From Halichondria panicea (lineage: Eukaryota > Porifera > Demospongiae > Suberitida > Halichondriidae): DNA of 64,000 bases. Both the position numbers and the translations under genes were made by a program. The notes beneath the pieces were generated by a model that saw only the letters and a program-made list of their open reading frames with translations, was not told the origin of the DNA and searched no databases. The stretch is from positions 390,001-454,000 of the forward strand of contig NC_087380.1 in NCBI RefSeq assembly GCF_963675165.1, given 5' to 3'. Of this stretch, positions 1-10,749 are shown piece by piece (within the stretch, counting starts at the first letter, position 1; every line of letters begins with the position of its first letter).

Positions 1-156
1 CTGTAATGTACTGGACATTTAATAGCCTTGTGTTCTAGAAGTCAGTCGATTTGGCAGATATCTTTGAGAGCCCGTCATTCGTATTCATATTGTCCAATTT
101 CAAATCATTTGATATAGCTCTCAGAATTTATATATTTGTAACTTCCCCCTATCTAG

Positions 157-745
157 TGACACTGCGACCCGCTCTGGTATGTACTGCTCTGTAGCTACTA
201 CCATTGACCGTTGCAAGACAGAGGGAGTGGTGGATGTGTTCCAGGTGGTCAAGGCTCTCAGGGTCCACAAGCCAGGGGCAGTACCCTCAGTCGTGAGTTC
301 ATCTGCTGCTTACATAGTGGGAGGCTTGTACTATTGCAAGAGCCAGACCTTGTCTAGGGCCTGTACCAACCCATACTGTTTAATACAAGAGATTTTAAAG
401 CTTCAAGCCTCTGTACTGTTGATTAGTGCCATTTCCAATGTAGTTTTGTACCATCATGTGTACTGTATTTGCGCGTCAGTCAATATGACTGCCACGTGCA
501 GAGATGATAGCTTCAGATAGGGTCAAAGTTCACTGAGGCTACTATTTTAGAGGGACTTCTATTGCACTGAAGATGGGCTGTAGGGAGGCTACTATTTGAG
601 TGTGGCCTTTATACAAGAGCGGCCTCTATCAAGCAAATACTGTAGTTAGTGTATCCCCTCACAGGACAACTACAAGGATCTGTTTGATGCTACTCTGGTC
701 TACTTGGACTCCTTTGACAACTATGCCAACTTCCAAGATATTTGA
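157..745 (+). CDS. RPTP copy 0, last two coding exons (5' part outside window)
   Basis: Two exons, 157-292 and 665-745, end a gene whose body lies upstream of the window. The first exon supplies the base that completes the Asn after the D2 cysteine, then continues as [12 protein letters not shown] and the C-terminal helices of PTP domain D2. The second exon starts at a Q-loop-like DNYKDLF and ends in YANFQDI and a TGA stop. Both match the final exons of every other copy in frame and splice-site position. The intron at 1-156 carries an extra segment (AGAAGTCAGTCGATTTGGCA and following) that is shared only with copies 5 and 6. The 372-base intron 293-664 holds nothing recognisable as coding. 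The copy number before the window is unknown. Confidence 0.85.
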
Positions 746-1059
746 TGTACATGAACTATACACAAGAAATGAACAAATTGTTTACATGATTTCTGTTGAG
801 TATAATAGATTTGTATGGACAGACCTGAGATTATTAACTTCCCTTTTTTTAGAGAGCTCTTTAGTGTAATCACGAGCACAGCTGTTTGTTAATCACCCTG
901 AATTCAATGATAATAACCAAATAACATCGCAGACATAATTATTAAACATAAATTCAAGCGGTTTCAACACATATAACATGATATATATATACGTAGTATA
1001 GCATTCAATTTCCTTATAAGAATACGTACGTACAATAAGTACACTCACTCAAGTTTAAA

Positions 1060-1298
1060 AGTAGATCTACGCCCACTTTGAATGGGCCTAAGGCTAGCAG
1101 TACAGTATAGTATTGTGCTTACACAGGGAGGTGGTATATATAGCGCCACTACGATGGTCCTAAGGCTATAGCGTGCAGTACTCTACTTCAGGGACTCCGA
1201 GGTGGTGTAGGGCCACAAAGGCATTGTACTAGCTGCAACAACACAGCTATCTAGCTAGGGATACCTACTAACTATCTACCATTGAAGAGAGACTACCC
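1060..1298 (+). promoter_or_regulatory. Copy 1 promoter and 5' UTR block
   Basis: A TATATATA tract lies at 1135-1142. It is flanked by two copies of a 14-base element, TGGGCCTAAGGCTA at 1083-1096 and a one-mismatch copy at 1155-1168. A conserved leader (TACCATTGAAGAGAGACTAC) runs up to the ATG at 1299. The same arrangement precedes copies 3 and 6 and, less perfectly, 2 and 8. Its conservation across the array and its fixed distance to the start codon suggest a core promoter with duplicated cis elements; the binding factor is unknown. The sequence between the previous stop (745) and about 1060 is AT-rich 3' flank with no gene seen. Confidence 0.6.
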
Positions 1299-4200
1299 AT
1301 GACCTCCATGCTGTGTGGACTAGTGTGTGTGGTCCTGCTCTCTGGGCTCACTGTACCGGCAGGGGGACAGCAAAGTAAGTCAGTATAATTATATAGCTTT
1401 AGCTATATACGGTGTAATATTAAGGTAGATTCCTGCATGCATTATGAGTCATGCAGGTGGTATTATGGATCACTTTGACAAAACGCTTCCAAAATTTCTT
1501 TTACACTACTGAACTGATATGAAACTCTTTGATCACCCTTTATCTATATAGTGCACTTGTTCAGCAGATTTTACTCAGTGCCCATGTGTAAACACCATGC
1601 ATGCACTTAATCTCACTTCACTTGACACATGTGAGCATTAATACTTGTGGTATACACACTGCACATTATATATTCGAGAAACAGGTTGTGGTTGCCGTAC
1701 GGAAAAGACGACCATATATAACTATCGTAATAAATACCTCTCTTACTCTGGTGTCTCCACACAACTGTTGTATAGCTTCCTCCGGCCAACCAGCAACTAA
1801 TTTTTGTTAGGTATTGAAAAAATGCATTTTTGTTGTTAATTTGCTATGAATTTTATTACACATGCAGTAGTTGAATTAAGCACTATAGCCTCTTTGTTGT
1901 TGTTGAAGAACGATGTGACTCATAATATCATCGTTCCCCAAATTTGTATTTTGCACATCACTTATAAATAGTTACATAAGTAGGACATTTGGTACTGATT
2001 TTAGAATCATGTTTTGATAATGTAAACGCCACATTTTTCCAACAATTATCTTGAGATTAATTTGGTCAGTGGTAGTTAAAAGTAGAAGCAGTCAACCATA
2101 ACCACTAATGCCATGTACTTTGTTGAATATGTGTTCACTATGTCAGGACCTTGTTCTGATATCCCACCACTAATGAATGGAGACATTACCTACAATGGTG
2201 GACTTGTTGACAGCAGACCTGTTGATACCATTGCTACCTACACTTGTGACAATGGATACACTGCCACTGGAGGGATTTTCAGATTTTGTCAGAATGATGG
2301 AACCTGGAGTGCAACAGCTCCAACCTGTCAATGTAAGTTCCACTACATCTTAACAGTTGCTTCACCTTTCTTGATACAGTGAACACAGGACCCACTGAAC
2401 CACCCACCACCTGTCCTGGCCTCACTGTACCCAATGGAATGATCAGCTACAATATGGCGACCACTAGTCCAATACCAGTGGACACTGTGGCCACCTACAC
2501 CTGTGACACTGGCTACACTCTCAATGGAGTCAGCACCAGGACCTGTAGGAGTAATGGGACGTGGAGTGGGTCAGCTTCAATTTGTCAAAGTAAGTAAATG
2601 CACTTAATTTGTACTGTTTGTTTGTTGAGTGTATCGTCTCCCATACAGTTAACTGCCGTGACTTACCCTTAGTGACGAATGGGATGATTATGTACAGTGC
2701 TGAATCCACTAACAACAGACCTTTCCTCTCTCGTGCTCTGCACTCCTGCAACCCTGGCTACACTCTCACTGGAGGTACTTTCAGTGTAGGTACCACCAGG
2801 TTCTGTGTGAGTGGAGGAATGTGGGATGGATCAGATCCAACTTGTCAGCGTAAGTGGAGTAACAGTTTGTTTGAATGTATATTACGTTCTCACTATTTCA
2901 GGACCTTGTTTTGATTTACCACCACTAATGAATGGAGGCATTACCTACACTGATGGACTTGCTGACAGCAGACCTGTTAGTACAATTGCTACCCACATTT
3001 GTGACAATGGCTACACTCTCACTACTGGAGGGAGTTTCAGAACTTGTCAGAATGAAGGGACCTGGGATGGAACAACTCCAACCTGTCAATGTGAGTCCCA
3101 CTACATCTCAACAGTTGCTTCACCTTTCTTGATACAGTGAACACAGGACCCACTGAACCACCCACCACCTGTCCTGGCCTCACTGTACCAGCCAATGGAA
3201 TGATCAGCTACAATATGGGGACTGTTAGTCTGAGACCAGTGGGCACTGTGGCCACCTACACCTGTGACACTGGCTACACTCTCAATGGAGTCAGCACCAG
3301 GACTTGTGGGAGTGATGGAGTGTGGAGTGGGTCAGCTTTAATTTGTCAAAGTAAGGAGTATAAGCTTGTGTGTTGATGGTTGATAGATTGTGTTGTCTCC
3401 ACAGCTGATACAGTGAACGAAAGACCCACTGAACCACCCACCACCTGTCCTGACCTCACTGTACCAGCCAATGGAGTGATCATCTACAGCTCTGGTACCT
3501 CACCACACCCTCAGGGAACAGTGGCTACACAGAGCTGCTTGAATGGATACGTACCCTCCACTACCAGCACTGCTACCAGAGTGTGTGGAGCTGAAAGATT
3601 ATGGAGTGGGTCAGCTCTCACTTGTCAATGTAAGTGCAATGACATTCTGTGTGCAATTATATATAGGTGAGTGCATTTTGATCTGATGTTGTGTTTCAGT
3701 GACTGAGGTAATCACTACCTCTTCCCCCACTGCAAGTAAGTTAGTTGTCCCCTTTATAATGTATGCATGTACTAGCAACTCCCCACAGTCCCTGGTGACA
3801 CTGGAGCTAGCAACACAGGAGGTGTGGTGGCAGGTGTAGTCATTGTGTTACTCATTCTAGCCGCTGTCATTGTGGTGGGTATCATTGTCGGGGTCTACTT
3901 CTGGAGGTGAGACTTATCATCAGAATGTGTGCATGTAATAATGTGTTGTTTTGTGTACAGGAAACTTCGTGGCAACCAGACCAAGTACAGCCCCTCCCCA
4001 CGCCATGCCCCTCCCCCTCGCCCCACCCCCTATCAAGCATCCTTCAAGAAGAGCAACGGACAAGACAGTAAAGTCTCCATCCAGAAAGTCGACGGTAATC
4101 ATTTTGTACTATTGTTAAATTGTGTCCGATATACAGATATACATTCATCACCAACTATTTGTCAATATTTCAGAGCCTAGTATAGTAGAGTTTCCTAGTG

Positions 4201-4712
4201 ATACTCATGTGACGGAGGGGGAGGAGGTGTATCTGAGGGTGAAGGTGGGAGGTCACCCTCCACCCAGTCTCACCTGGTACCACGATGGTAGGAAGGTGAC
4301 TGCAGACTATGCCACAGAACTGGACCAGGACGGTGGATTATCCTTCCCTAGTGTGGAGACTAAGCATGCTGGTGAGTACAGGCTATAATGTACCTACAAT
4401 GACATAAGATAAAAGTGAATGTTTACTGTGCATATTGAAAACTAAGATTAATGTTTACATGACTCTGTACGTAGGTGTGTATAAACTGGTGGTTACTGGA
4501 GCCTCAGGGTCAACAACACAACAGGTCGTCACGGTAACAGTGATGAGTGAGGGTGGTGAGGCTAGTGAGGGGGTGGACTACGCCCCCATACCTGTGACAG
4601 AGTTTGGAGCGTACGTGGCTGACCTCCATGTTGGCAGCAATAAGAAGTTCAAAGATCTCTACAAGGTAATGTTATACTAGCTGTGTGTGTGTGTGTGGGC
4701 GTATGTATTATC

Positions 4713-4743
<31 letters not shown>

Positions 4744-7700
4744 TCTGGACAGTGGGGAGAGGGGTCATCCAGTGATTATTTCAGTGACTCCTGAGAACAA
4801 ACTCAACAACAGATTTGGCAACATTGCTGTGTGTGAGTGCATATCCTGAGAGTTAGCACATATTAGTAGTTGTGTGTACACTGGCAGATAGAGGTCATAG
4901 CACTGTGTGTGTGTGTTCTCATATCTCATACTAATCACACCTATTCCTGCAGATGATGACAACCTCATTATCCTAGACCCCATCCCTGGACAAGAGGACT
5001 GTCAGAGTGACTACATCAATGCCTGCTATGTAGACGTGAGTGTGTGTGTGTTGAGCTCTTATTTTAATGGTTCATTGTTTTTATTGTTGTGACCATTACA
5101 CCACATGTATGTACGTACATCATCTGCCTAATGACTTGCTGCATTCCACTGCTAATGGTGCACTTGTTGAGTATACAATGAAACCTTAGCTGTCTAAACT
5201 GGCTCTTTCATTCACGTACACACTGCATGTTGTGTGCATGCGCAGCGAGGTATAATCTATGGTACTGTGTGTGTGTGTGTACTTGCTATCCATTTTCCAC
5301 TCTTTGCAAATGTTATATTGAATTGATAATCTGATTATACTTCATTCATCAAAGCTTTTGTGTGTCCACCAGCAGATCCATACAATAAAAAGCACACGCG
5401 GTACTTTCAGTATCTGTATGAATTTTTTCTTCTCTTCTCAGGGATACAAGAAACCTAAAAAGTTCATAGCAACACAAGGTAAAGTCCTGGGTTACCAAGT
5501 GTCCACCATTACTTTATATGGGCATCGAGATGTGGTCCTTGTTTACCTTGTTGTGGGCATATATATAGTTGAAACTGTAACTGATCAGCTAGAAACACAT
5601 TTGTTACTGCTACTAGCTACTATGAGAGTATGATCTGTAAACCATTTTGTAACTAATTGTATAATTTCGGTGCAATGTAATGTTTTTACCCTTTATAATT
5701 ATAGGACCACTGCCAGGAACTCTGGTGGACTTCTGGCGTCTCATGTGGCAGGAGAGACCACCCATAATAGTCATGCTCACCAACCTCATGGAGAACAACA
5801 AGATCAAGTGTGAACAGTACTGGCCAGAGTCTGGGAAGAAGCAGTTTGGACCATTCACAGTGGCCATTACAGATCAGCAGATACTGGCTGACTACACCAT
5901 CAGAACACTGGAGGCTTCAGTGAGTTGCAATACCACAGCTTTATATAAGAGAGTGGTGGGATCATTATCATCCTCTCTTCCCCTGCCTCTAGTTGGATGG
6001 AGACCGCCGTGTGCTGAGAGTCAAGCTATTCCATTTCACTGCCTGGCCTGATCACGGTGTGCCTGACTATGCCACGCCCATTCTTGGGTTCCATCGTCGG
6101 GTCCAGTCCCAACACAAGCCATCGAAAGGTCCTATTCTGATCCACTGCAGTGCTGGTGTGGGACGCACAGGCACTTACATTGCCATTGATAATGTCCTCG
6201 ATCAGATCTCAGTCGATGGTCTCATTGATATTTCTGGTACCATTGTCAAATCTCGCAACCAGAGGATGAAGCTTGTACAAACACAGGTGGGAATACATCA
6301 CTCTAATGCTAATGCTTCCATCATTGCTGCCATTTTGATTCTACTGAGCATGCTCATTGCCCCCTCTACCTATAGGACCAATATGTGTTCATCCACGATG
6401 CTATCCTGGAGTCAGTGACATGTGGAGACACTCAGATCAGTGCTGGAGATCTGCGCAGACAGATACAGAAGATGTCATTAGTGTCCCCGGGAAAAACCAT
6501 CTCAGATTTCCAATACCAGTTTCAAATTCTGGAACAGGTTACTCCAAATCCTAAAGAAGTTCGAAGTCCTATTGCTGTTAAGAATGCTGCCAGGAACAGG
6601 AACATGGACTACCTGCCACGTAAGAACTGCTGCTAACTGTGTACATTATATCCATTCACTGTTTCCCCAACAATAGCTGAGACCAGTCGTGTGATTCTGA
6701 AGGGAGAGCAACCTGACTACATTCATGCTGTGTTTGCTCATGTAAGTGTTCAACTACTAGAGCCCTTGACCTATTGTACTCTCATGGTCCCCTCCCTCCC
6801 TCCAGGGCTACAAGCACCAGAAGGCATACATCATTGCCCAGAATCCACTGGACTCAACTGTGCGTAACTTCTGGAAGGTGATCTTTGAAAGGAAGTGTGC
6901 GGCTGTTGTGATGTTGACTCCACTCAGTGAGAATGGGCAGGTAAGAGATAGTCTCCATTAGAGGTCCTCCCTGTTGAGTGTGTGTGTGTGTGTAGGAGGC
7001 ATGCTCCCAGTACTGGCCAGAGAGTGGCAATGTCACCTCCTTCGGTGAGTTCACCATCGATAACTTGGGGGAGGAAACCAACACTGGGTTCGTTATGAGG
7101 CAACTGAGCGTCCTCAATGAAAAGGTATGTCATGCATCTCTTTGTTGCCTTCAACCTCTCTCTATTCCTTGTTGCCTCCATGCAGACCCAAAAGGCCCAT
7201 CAATTGACTCAGTTCCACATCACTAACTGGAATAGCAGTGGAAAGTGTGAGAACCTCAAGACTGTAACTGACGTGAATGAGGAGGTTATAAAGGTTCAAA
7301 GGAGGACTGGAAACAACCCTGTGCTGGTCCATTGCAAGTACGTACAAGTGCTGTTACCTTATATGGACATTATATAACCTCCCCCTATCCAGTGACACTG
7401 CGACCCGCTCTGGTATGTACTGCTCTGTAGGTACTACCATTGACCGTTGCAAGACAGAGGGAGTGGTGGATGTGTTCCAGGTGGTCAAGGCTCTCAGGGT
7501 CCACAAGCCAGGGGCAGTACCCTCAGTTGTGAGTTCATCTGCTGCTTACATAGTGGGAGGCTTGTACTATTGCAAGAGCCAGACCTTGCCTAGGACCTGT
7601 ACCAACACATACTGTTTAATACAAGATATTGTGAAAGCTTCAAGCCTCTGTACTGTTGATTAGTGCCATTTTCAATGTAGTTTTGTACCATCATGTGTAC

Positions 7701-7983
7701 TGTATTTGCGCGTCAGTCAATATGGCTACCACGTGCAGAGATGATAGCCTCAGATAGGGTCAAAGTTCACTGAGGATACTATTTGATTGCGGCTTCCATT
7801 GCACTGAAGATGGGCTGTAGGGAGGCTACTATTTGAGTGCGGCCTTTATACAAGAGCGGCCTCTGATCAAGCAAATACTGTAGTTAGTGTATCCCCTCAC
7901 AGGACAACTACAAGGATCTGTTTGATGCTACTCTGGTCTACTTGGACTCCTTTGACAACTATGCCAACTTTCAAGATATTTGA
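1299..7983 (+). CDS. RPTP copy 1: 6 CCP, TM, cytosolic Ig, PTP D1-D2
   Basis: Membrane tyrosine phosphatase of about 1212 residues in 24 exons: 1299-1374, 2147-2332, 2380-2589, 2649-2849, 2902-3090, 3138-3350, 3405-3629, 3700-3735, 3789-3906, 3961-4094, 4174-4371, 4475-4665, 4742-4832, 4953-5035, 5442-5478, 5705-5919, 5993-6286, 6376-6619, 6677-6741, 6806-6940, 6996-7124, 7186-7337, 7393-7528, 7903-7983. The start is the first ATG of a hydrophobic leader ([16 protein letters not shown]). D1 has catalytic Asp about residue 821 (WPD) and Cys about 853 ([10 protein letters not shown]). D2 lacks WPD. This copy has no V-type Ig domain. The acceptor of the sixth CCP can be 3404 or 3413, both in frame. 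Intron 1 (1375-2146) shares long stretches with copy 8 intron 1, making these two close relatives. Ligand and substrate are unknown. Confidence 0.88.
2147..3629 (+). other. Copy 1 ectodomain: six CCP/Sushi exons
   Basis: Six exons each encode one CCP (Sushi) module of about 60-75 residues, with the pattern Cys...NG.I.Y...ATYTC..GYTL.G...R.C...G.WSG..P.C, giving the four cysteines of the fold. All are phase 1-1. Three exon types recur, each preceded by its own intron: type c (CSDLPPLMNG; 2147, 2902), type a ([15 protein letters not shown]; 2380, 3138) and type b ([16 protein letters not shown]; 2649). The sixth, type d ([17 protein letters not shown], 3405), lies next to the membrane stalk. 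The order is c-a-b-c-a-d. CCP modules bind proteins or glycans in complement regulators and selectins; the ligand here is unknown. Confidence 0.88.
3700..4094 (+). other. Copy 1 stalk, transmembrane helix and proline-rich juxtamembrane exons
   Basis: A 12-codon stalk exon (3700-3735, TEVITTSSPT) is followed by an exon (3789-3906) with the helix [19 protein letters not shown] and onward to VGVYFWR, about 27 apolar residues ending at a basic stop-transfer sequence. The next exon (3961-4094) is cytosolic: basic, with [16 protein letters not shown], which may suit SH3-type partners (inferred). This helix is the only strongly hydrophobic segment between the signal peptide and the PTP domains, so everything downstream should be intracellular. 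Confidence 0.85.
4174..4665 (+). other. Cytosolic I-set-like Ig domain lacking both core cysteines, plus PTP wedge (copy 1)
   Basis: Exon 4174-4371 and the start of exon 4475-4665 encode about 90 residues with an I-set Ig pattern: [20 protein letters not shown] (strands A'-B), [10 protein letters not shown] (C strand with the core Trp), [10 protein letters not shown] (E), ETKHAGVYKLVV (F) and a G strand. The B-strand cysteine position is Val and the F-strand cysteine position is Leu, so no core disulfide can form. This fits the reducing cytosol and the position after the only transmembrane helix. The rest of exon 4475-4665 ([17 protein letters not shown]) resembles the wedge segment before RPTP D1. 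The exon pair is present in copies 1-7 and begins in copy 8. Confidence 0.8.
4666..4741 (+). repeat. Intron with facing (GT)n and (CA)n tracts
   Basis: The 76-base intron begins with a GT run after the donor and ends in a CA run that merges with the CAG acceptor. The transcript could pair GU with CA repeats and bring the splice sites together. Equivalent introns in the other copies keep a short GT run and a CA run, but the lengths vary widely (copy 2 has about 60 bases of CA). Confidence 0.6.
4742..6619 (+). other. PTP domain D1, catalytically competent (copy 1)
   Basis: Six exons encode a classical receptor-type PTP domain: NNRFGNI (the KNRY-like pTyr loop), [42 protein letters not shown] (WPD loop with the general acid), [11 protein letters not shown] (P-loop with nucleophile Cys and Arg) and VQTQDQYVF (Q loop). 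All residues needed for phosphocysteine catalysis are present, so hydrolysis of phosphotyrosine is expected at the inner face of the membrane. The final exon (6376-6619) also leads into D2 through [10 protein letters not shown]. Introns are 73-406 bases. Confidence 0.9.
6677..7983 (+). other. PTP domain D2, probable pseudophosphatase (copy 1)
   Basis: Exons 6677-6741, 6806-6940, 6996-7124, 7186-7337, 7393-7528 and 7903-7983 encode a second PTP fold: [27 protein letters not shown] and [10 protein letters not shown] where WPD should be (Asp absent). The P-loop is HCNDTATRSG, which keeps the Cys-x5-Arg spacing but loses the SAGVG core, and a C-terminal [14 protein letters not shown] resembles the ends of vertebrate RPTP D2 domains. 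Catalysis is unlikely; D2 of this family usually serves in regulation or partner binding. The P-loop is split by an intron after CAT TGC AA. Confidence 0.85.
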
Positions 7984-8390
7984 TGTACATGAACTATACA
8001 CAAGAAATGAACAAATGTAATTATAGACTCTGTCGAGTATAATAGGAATAATTTATAGACTTCCTTTTGATTTGTACAATAATAATTGTCATAGAGCTCT
8101 GTTTATATACTCACCATGCACAGCTGTTTGAAATTACCCTGAATTCAATGAATAGATAATTATAACTTGATGTTTTCAAATGGATAATATAGCGGCAGAC
8201 ATAATTATAAAACATAATTACACAACATATCATGGATTAAGGGAAAGTGTCTCTATAACAGTTTCTGTGAGCATGCTGACTGGTCTCATGTAGGGATCCA
8301 ATACTTGCAGTCAAAACACAAGCGGTTTCAACACATTATAATTATGATCATGTAATAGTAGCATTCAATTTCCTAATAAGAGTAAAAAGT

Positions 8391-8618
8391 AGATCTACGC
8401 CCACTTGAATGGGCCTATAACGCGCTAGCAGTACTGTACGTAATGGGGGAGGGGGTCGTGTATATATAGCGCCACTACAATATGGGCCTAAAGCTATAGG
8501 ATGCCGTTACTGCTTACAGGGACATGGTTAGTGTCACTAAATATTATACTAGCTGCAACAACACAGCTAGCTAGCTAGGGATACCTACTAACTGTCTACC
8601 ATTGAAGAGAGACTACCC
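8391..8618 (+). promoter_or_regulatory. Copy 2 promoter and 5' UTR block
   Basis: TATATATA at 8461-8468 is followed by GCGCCACTAC. The first flanking 14-base element is altered (TGGGCCTATAACGCG) and the second is near 8483. The conserved leader runs to the ATG at 8619. From 7984 to about 8390 the spacer holds the conserved 3' flank of copy 1 and a shared upstream block around 8265-8330 (GTGAGCATGCTGACTGGTCT); no gene is visible there. Confidence 0.55.
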
Positions 8619-8781
8619 ATGACCTCCATGCTGTGTGGACTAGTGTGTGTGGTCCTGCTCTCTGGGCTCACTGCACTGACAGGGGGACAGCAAGGTGAGT
8701 CCGTGTATAATACTTAATATATATATAGTGCATGTATGCATGTGAATATTAATTTTGTTGAGTGTATCGTCTCCCATACAG

Positions 8782-10354
8782 TTAACTGCCCTGACTTACC
8801 CTCACTGACCAATGGGATGATTATGTACAGTGCTGGATCCCCTGGCAACAGACCGGAAGAATCTGGAGCTACACACTCATGCAACACTGGCTATACTCTC
8901 ACTGGAGGTACCACCAGAGTCTGTGTAAGTGGAGTGTGGAATGGGTCACCTATAACTTGTCAGCGTAAGTGGAATTGACAGTTTATTTGTTGAATGTGAT
9001 GTTCACTATTTCAGGAACTTGTTCTGATTTACCACCACTAATGAATGGAATAATGACCAGCTCTACTGGTACAACATTCGGAGCAATGGCCACCTACACC
9101 TGCAACACTGGGTACCAAAGGTCAGGATTAGCCACCATAACTTGTGAGGCTAGTGGGAGTTGGAGCACAGCACCAGTGTGTACAGGTAAGACACAACACT
9201 GAAGATAATTATTGTATCAGACTATTTTCCCACAGCCTTCTGTGATGATCTCCCTGAACTGGCCAATGGACTCATATTCTACAGTCCAACCTCCACCTCC
9301 AGACTGCAGGGAGCCGTGGCTACACACTTCTGTAATGTCGCTGGGTACCAACTGTCCTCATCCACTACTACTAGGATGTGTCAGTCTGACAGAATGTGGA
9401 GTGGAGATGTCATTACTTGTGAACGTATGCATGTGATTAAATGTTTCAATATTACTGACAGCCTCCCTCCTCTCTCATTCAGCTGTCTCCTGTGGCCCCC
9501 CTATTACTGTTACCAATAGTGGCAGGACTTTCACTGGTACAACATTCGGAGAGACGACCACTTACACCTGCAACACTGGGTATCAAAGGTCAGGATTAGC
9601 CACCATAACTTGTGAGGCTAGTGGGAGTTGGAGCACAGCACCAGTGTGTACAGGTAAGACACAACACTGAAGATATTGTATCAGGCTATTTCCCACAGCC
9701 CTCTGTGATGACCTTCCTACTCTGGTCAATGGAGTCATATTCTACAATCCAACCTCCACCCCCAGACTGCAGGGAGCCGTGGCTACACACGTCTGTACTG
9801 TCACTGGGTACCAACTGTCCTCATCCACTACTACTAGGACATGTCAGTCTGACACAATGTGGAGTGGAGATGACATCACTTGTCAACGTACATGAATCGA
9901 ATGTGATTAAATGTTTCAATGTGACTGACAACCTCCCTCCTCTCCCATTCAGCTGTCCCCTGTGGGCCCCCTCCCACTTTTAACAATCAAATGATGACCA
10001 GCTCTACTGGTACAACATTCGGAGCAATGGCTACCTACTCCTGCAACATTGGGTATCAAAGGTCAGGATCAGCTACGATAACTTGTCTTGCTAGTGGGAG
10101 CTGGAATACAGTACCAGTGTGTACAGGTAAGACACATCACTGAAGGTATTGTATCAGACTATTTCTCATAGCCATCTGTCCTGACCTCACCCTCTCCAAT
10201 GGATTCATCAGCTACAATCCAGACACTGCCCCCATACTAGAGGGAGCTGTGGCTACACACTTCTGTACTGAGGGATACAGAATGTTTGGTGGGATGAAGA
10301 GGACATGTGAGTCTGACAGAGCATGGAGTGGAGTGATCATTACCTGCCAACAAT
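8782..10354 (+). other. Copy 2 ectodomain: type-b CCP plus three e-f CCP pairs
   Basis: Seven CCP exons. The first is type b ([17 protein letters not shown]). The other six alternate between type e (CNTGYQRSGLATITCEASGS; 9015, 9483, 9953) and type f (LQGAVATHFC, SDRMWSGD; 9236, 9699, 10172). This is a pair repeated three times, with a period of about 470 bases and similar introns. The first type-e exon (9015) opens with CSDLPPLMNG, the head of type c, and continues as type e, so it looks like a chimera made inside an exon. Types e and f are not seen in other copies in the window. Confidence 0.85.
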
Positions 10355-10398
10355 GTAAGTTGGTCTGCTAGTTATTCTACCATCACCCCACCCCACAG

Positions 10399-10749
10399 TA
10401 CCTCCTGTCTACGTCTCCATGGGAACCACCAACTATGCTGTTAATAGCTCACAGGTTGCCATAGACACCATCGGGGAGACTGATGACGAGGCGCTTATCT
10501 GCAGAACTGACAATGCTCAATGTTGTCGTGGAAGTGATGGCCTTGCAGCAGGAGAGTGGAGGTTTCCCAATAGAGAGGTTGTTCCTAGATGTACTGATGT
10601 TAGCCCCTCTGTTCCCTTTGTCTCCACCCGTGATACTGGTGGGATACTCAGACTCCATCGTCGAGGGTCTGTGTCAGGCCCAACTGGCTCCTACTGCTGT
10701 GTGATTCCTGACAACACTGGAGATAACACAACGTTATGTGTGATGTTAG
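10399..10749 (+). other. Membrane-proximal V-like Ig domain (Ig-V2) of copy 2
   Basis: A single phase 1-1 exon of 117 codons starts PPVYVSMGTTNYAVN. It has a B-strand cysteine (LICRTDNAQCC), a C-strand Trp in GEWRFPN, LRLHRRGSVSG before the F strand, and GSYCCVIPD with a doubled cysteine, then a final LCVMLG. The spacing fits a V-type Ig fold with an added cysteine pair. The exon is the last ectodomain unit before the stalk. Orthologous exons occur in copies 3-6 but are absent from 1, 7 and 8. Confidence 0.75.

Noticed and set aside
4372-4474. Stop codon soon after the Ig exon (GEYRL then stop) suggesting a soluble short form
   Set aside because: The stop lies behind a strong GTGAGT donor used identically in all copies; a retained-intron isoform is possible but has no support here.
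4907-5092. Apparent small proteins starting [19 protein letters not shown]
   Set aside because: Intron read-through into the D1 exon 4953-5035; the real frame enters through the acceptor at 4952.
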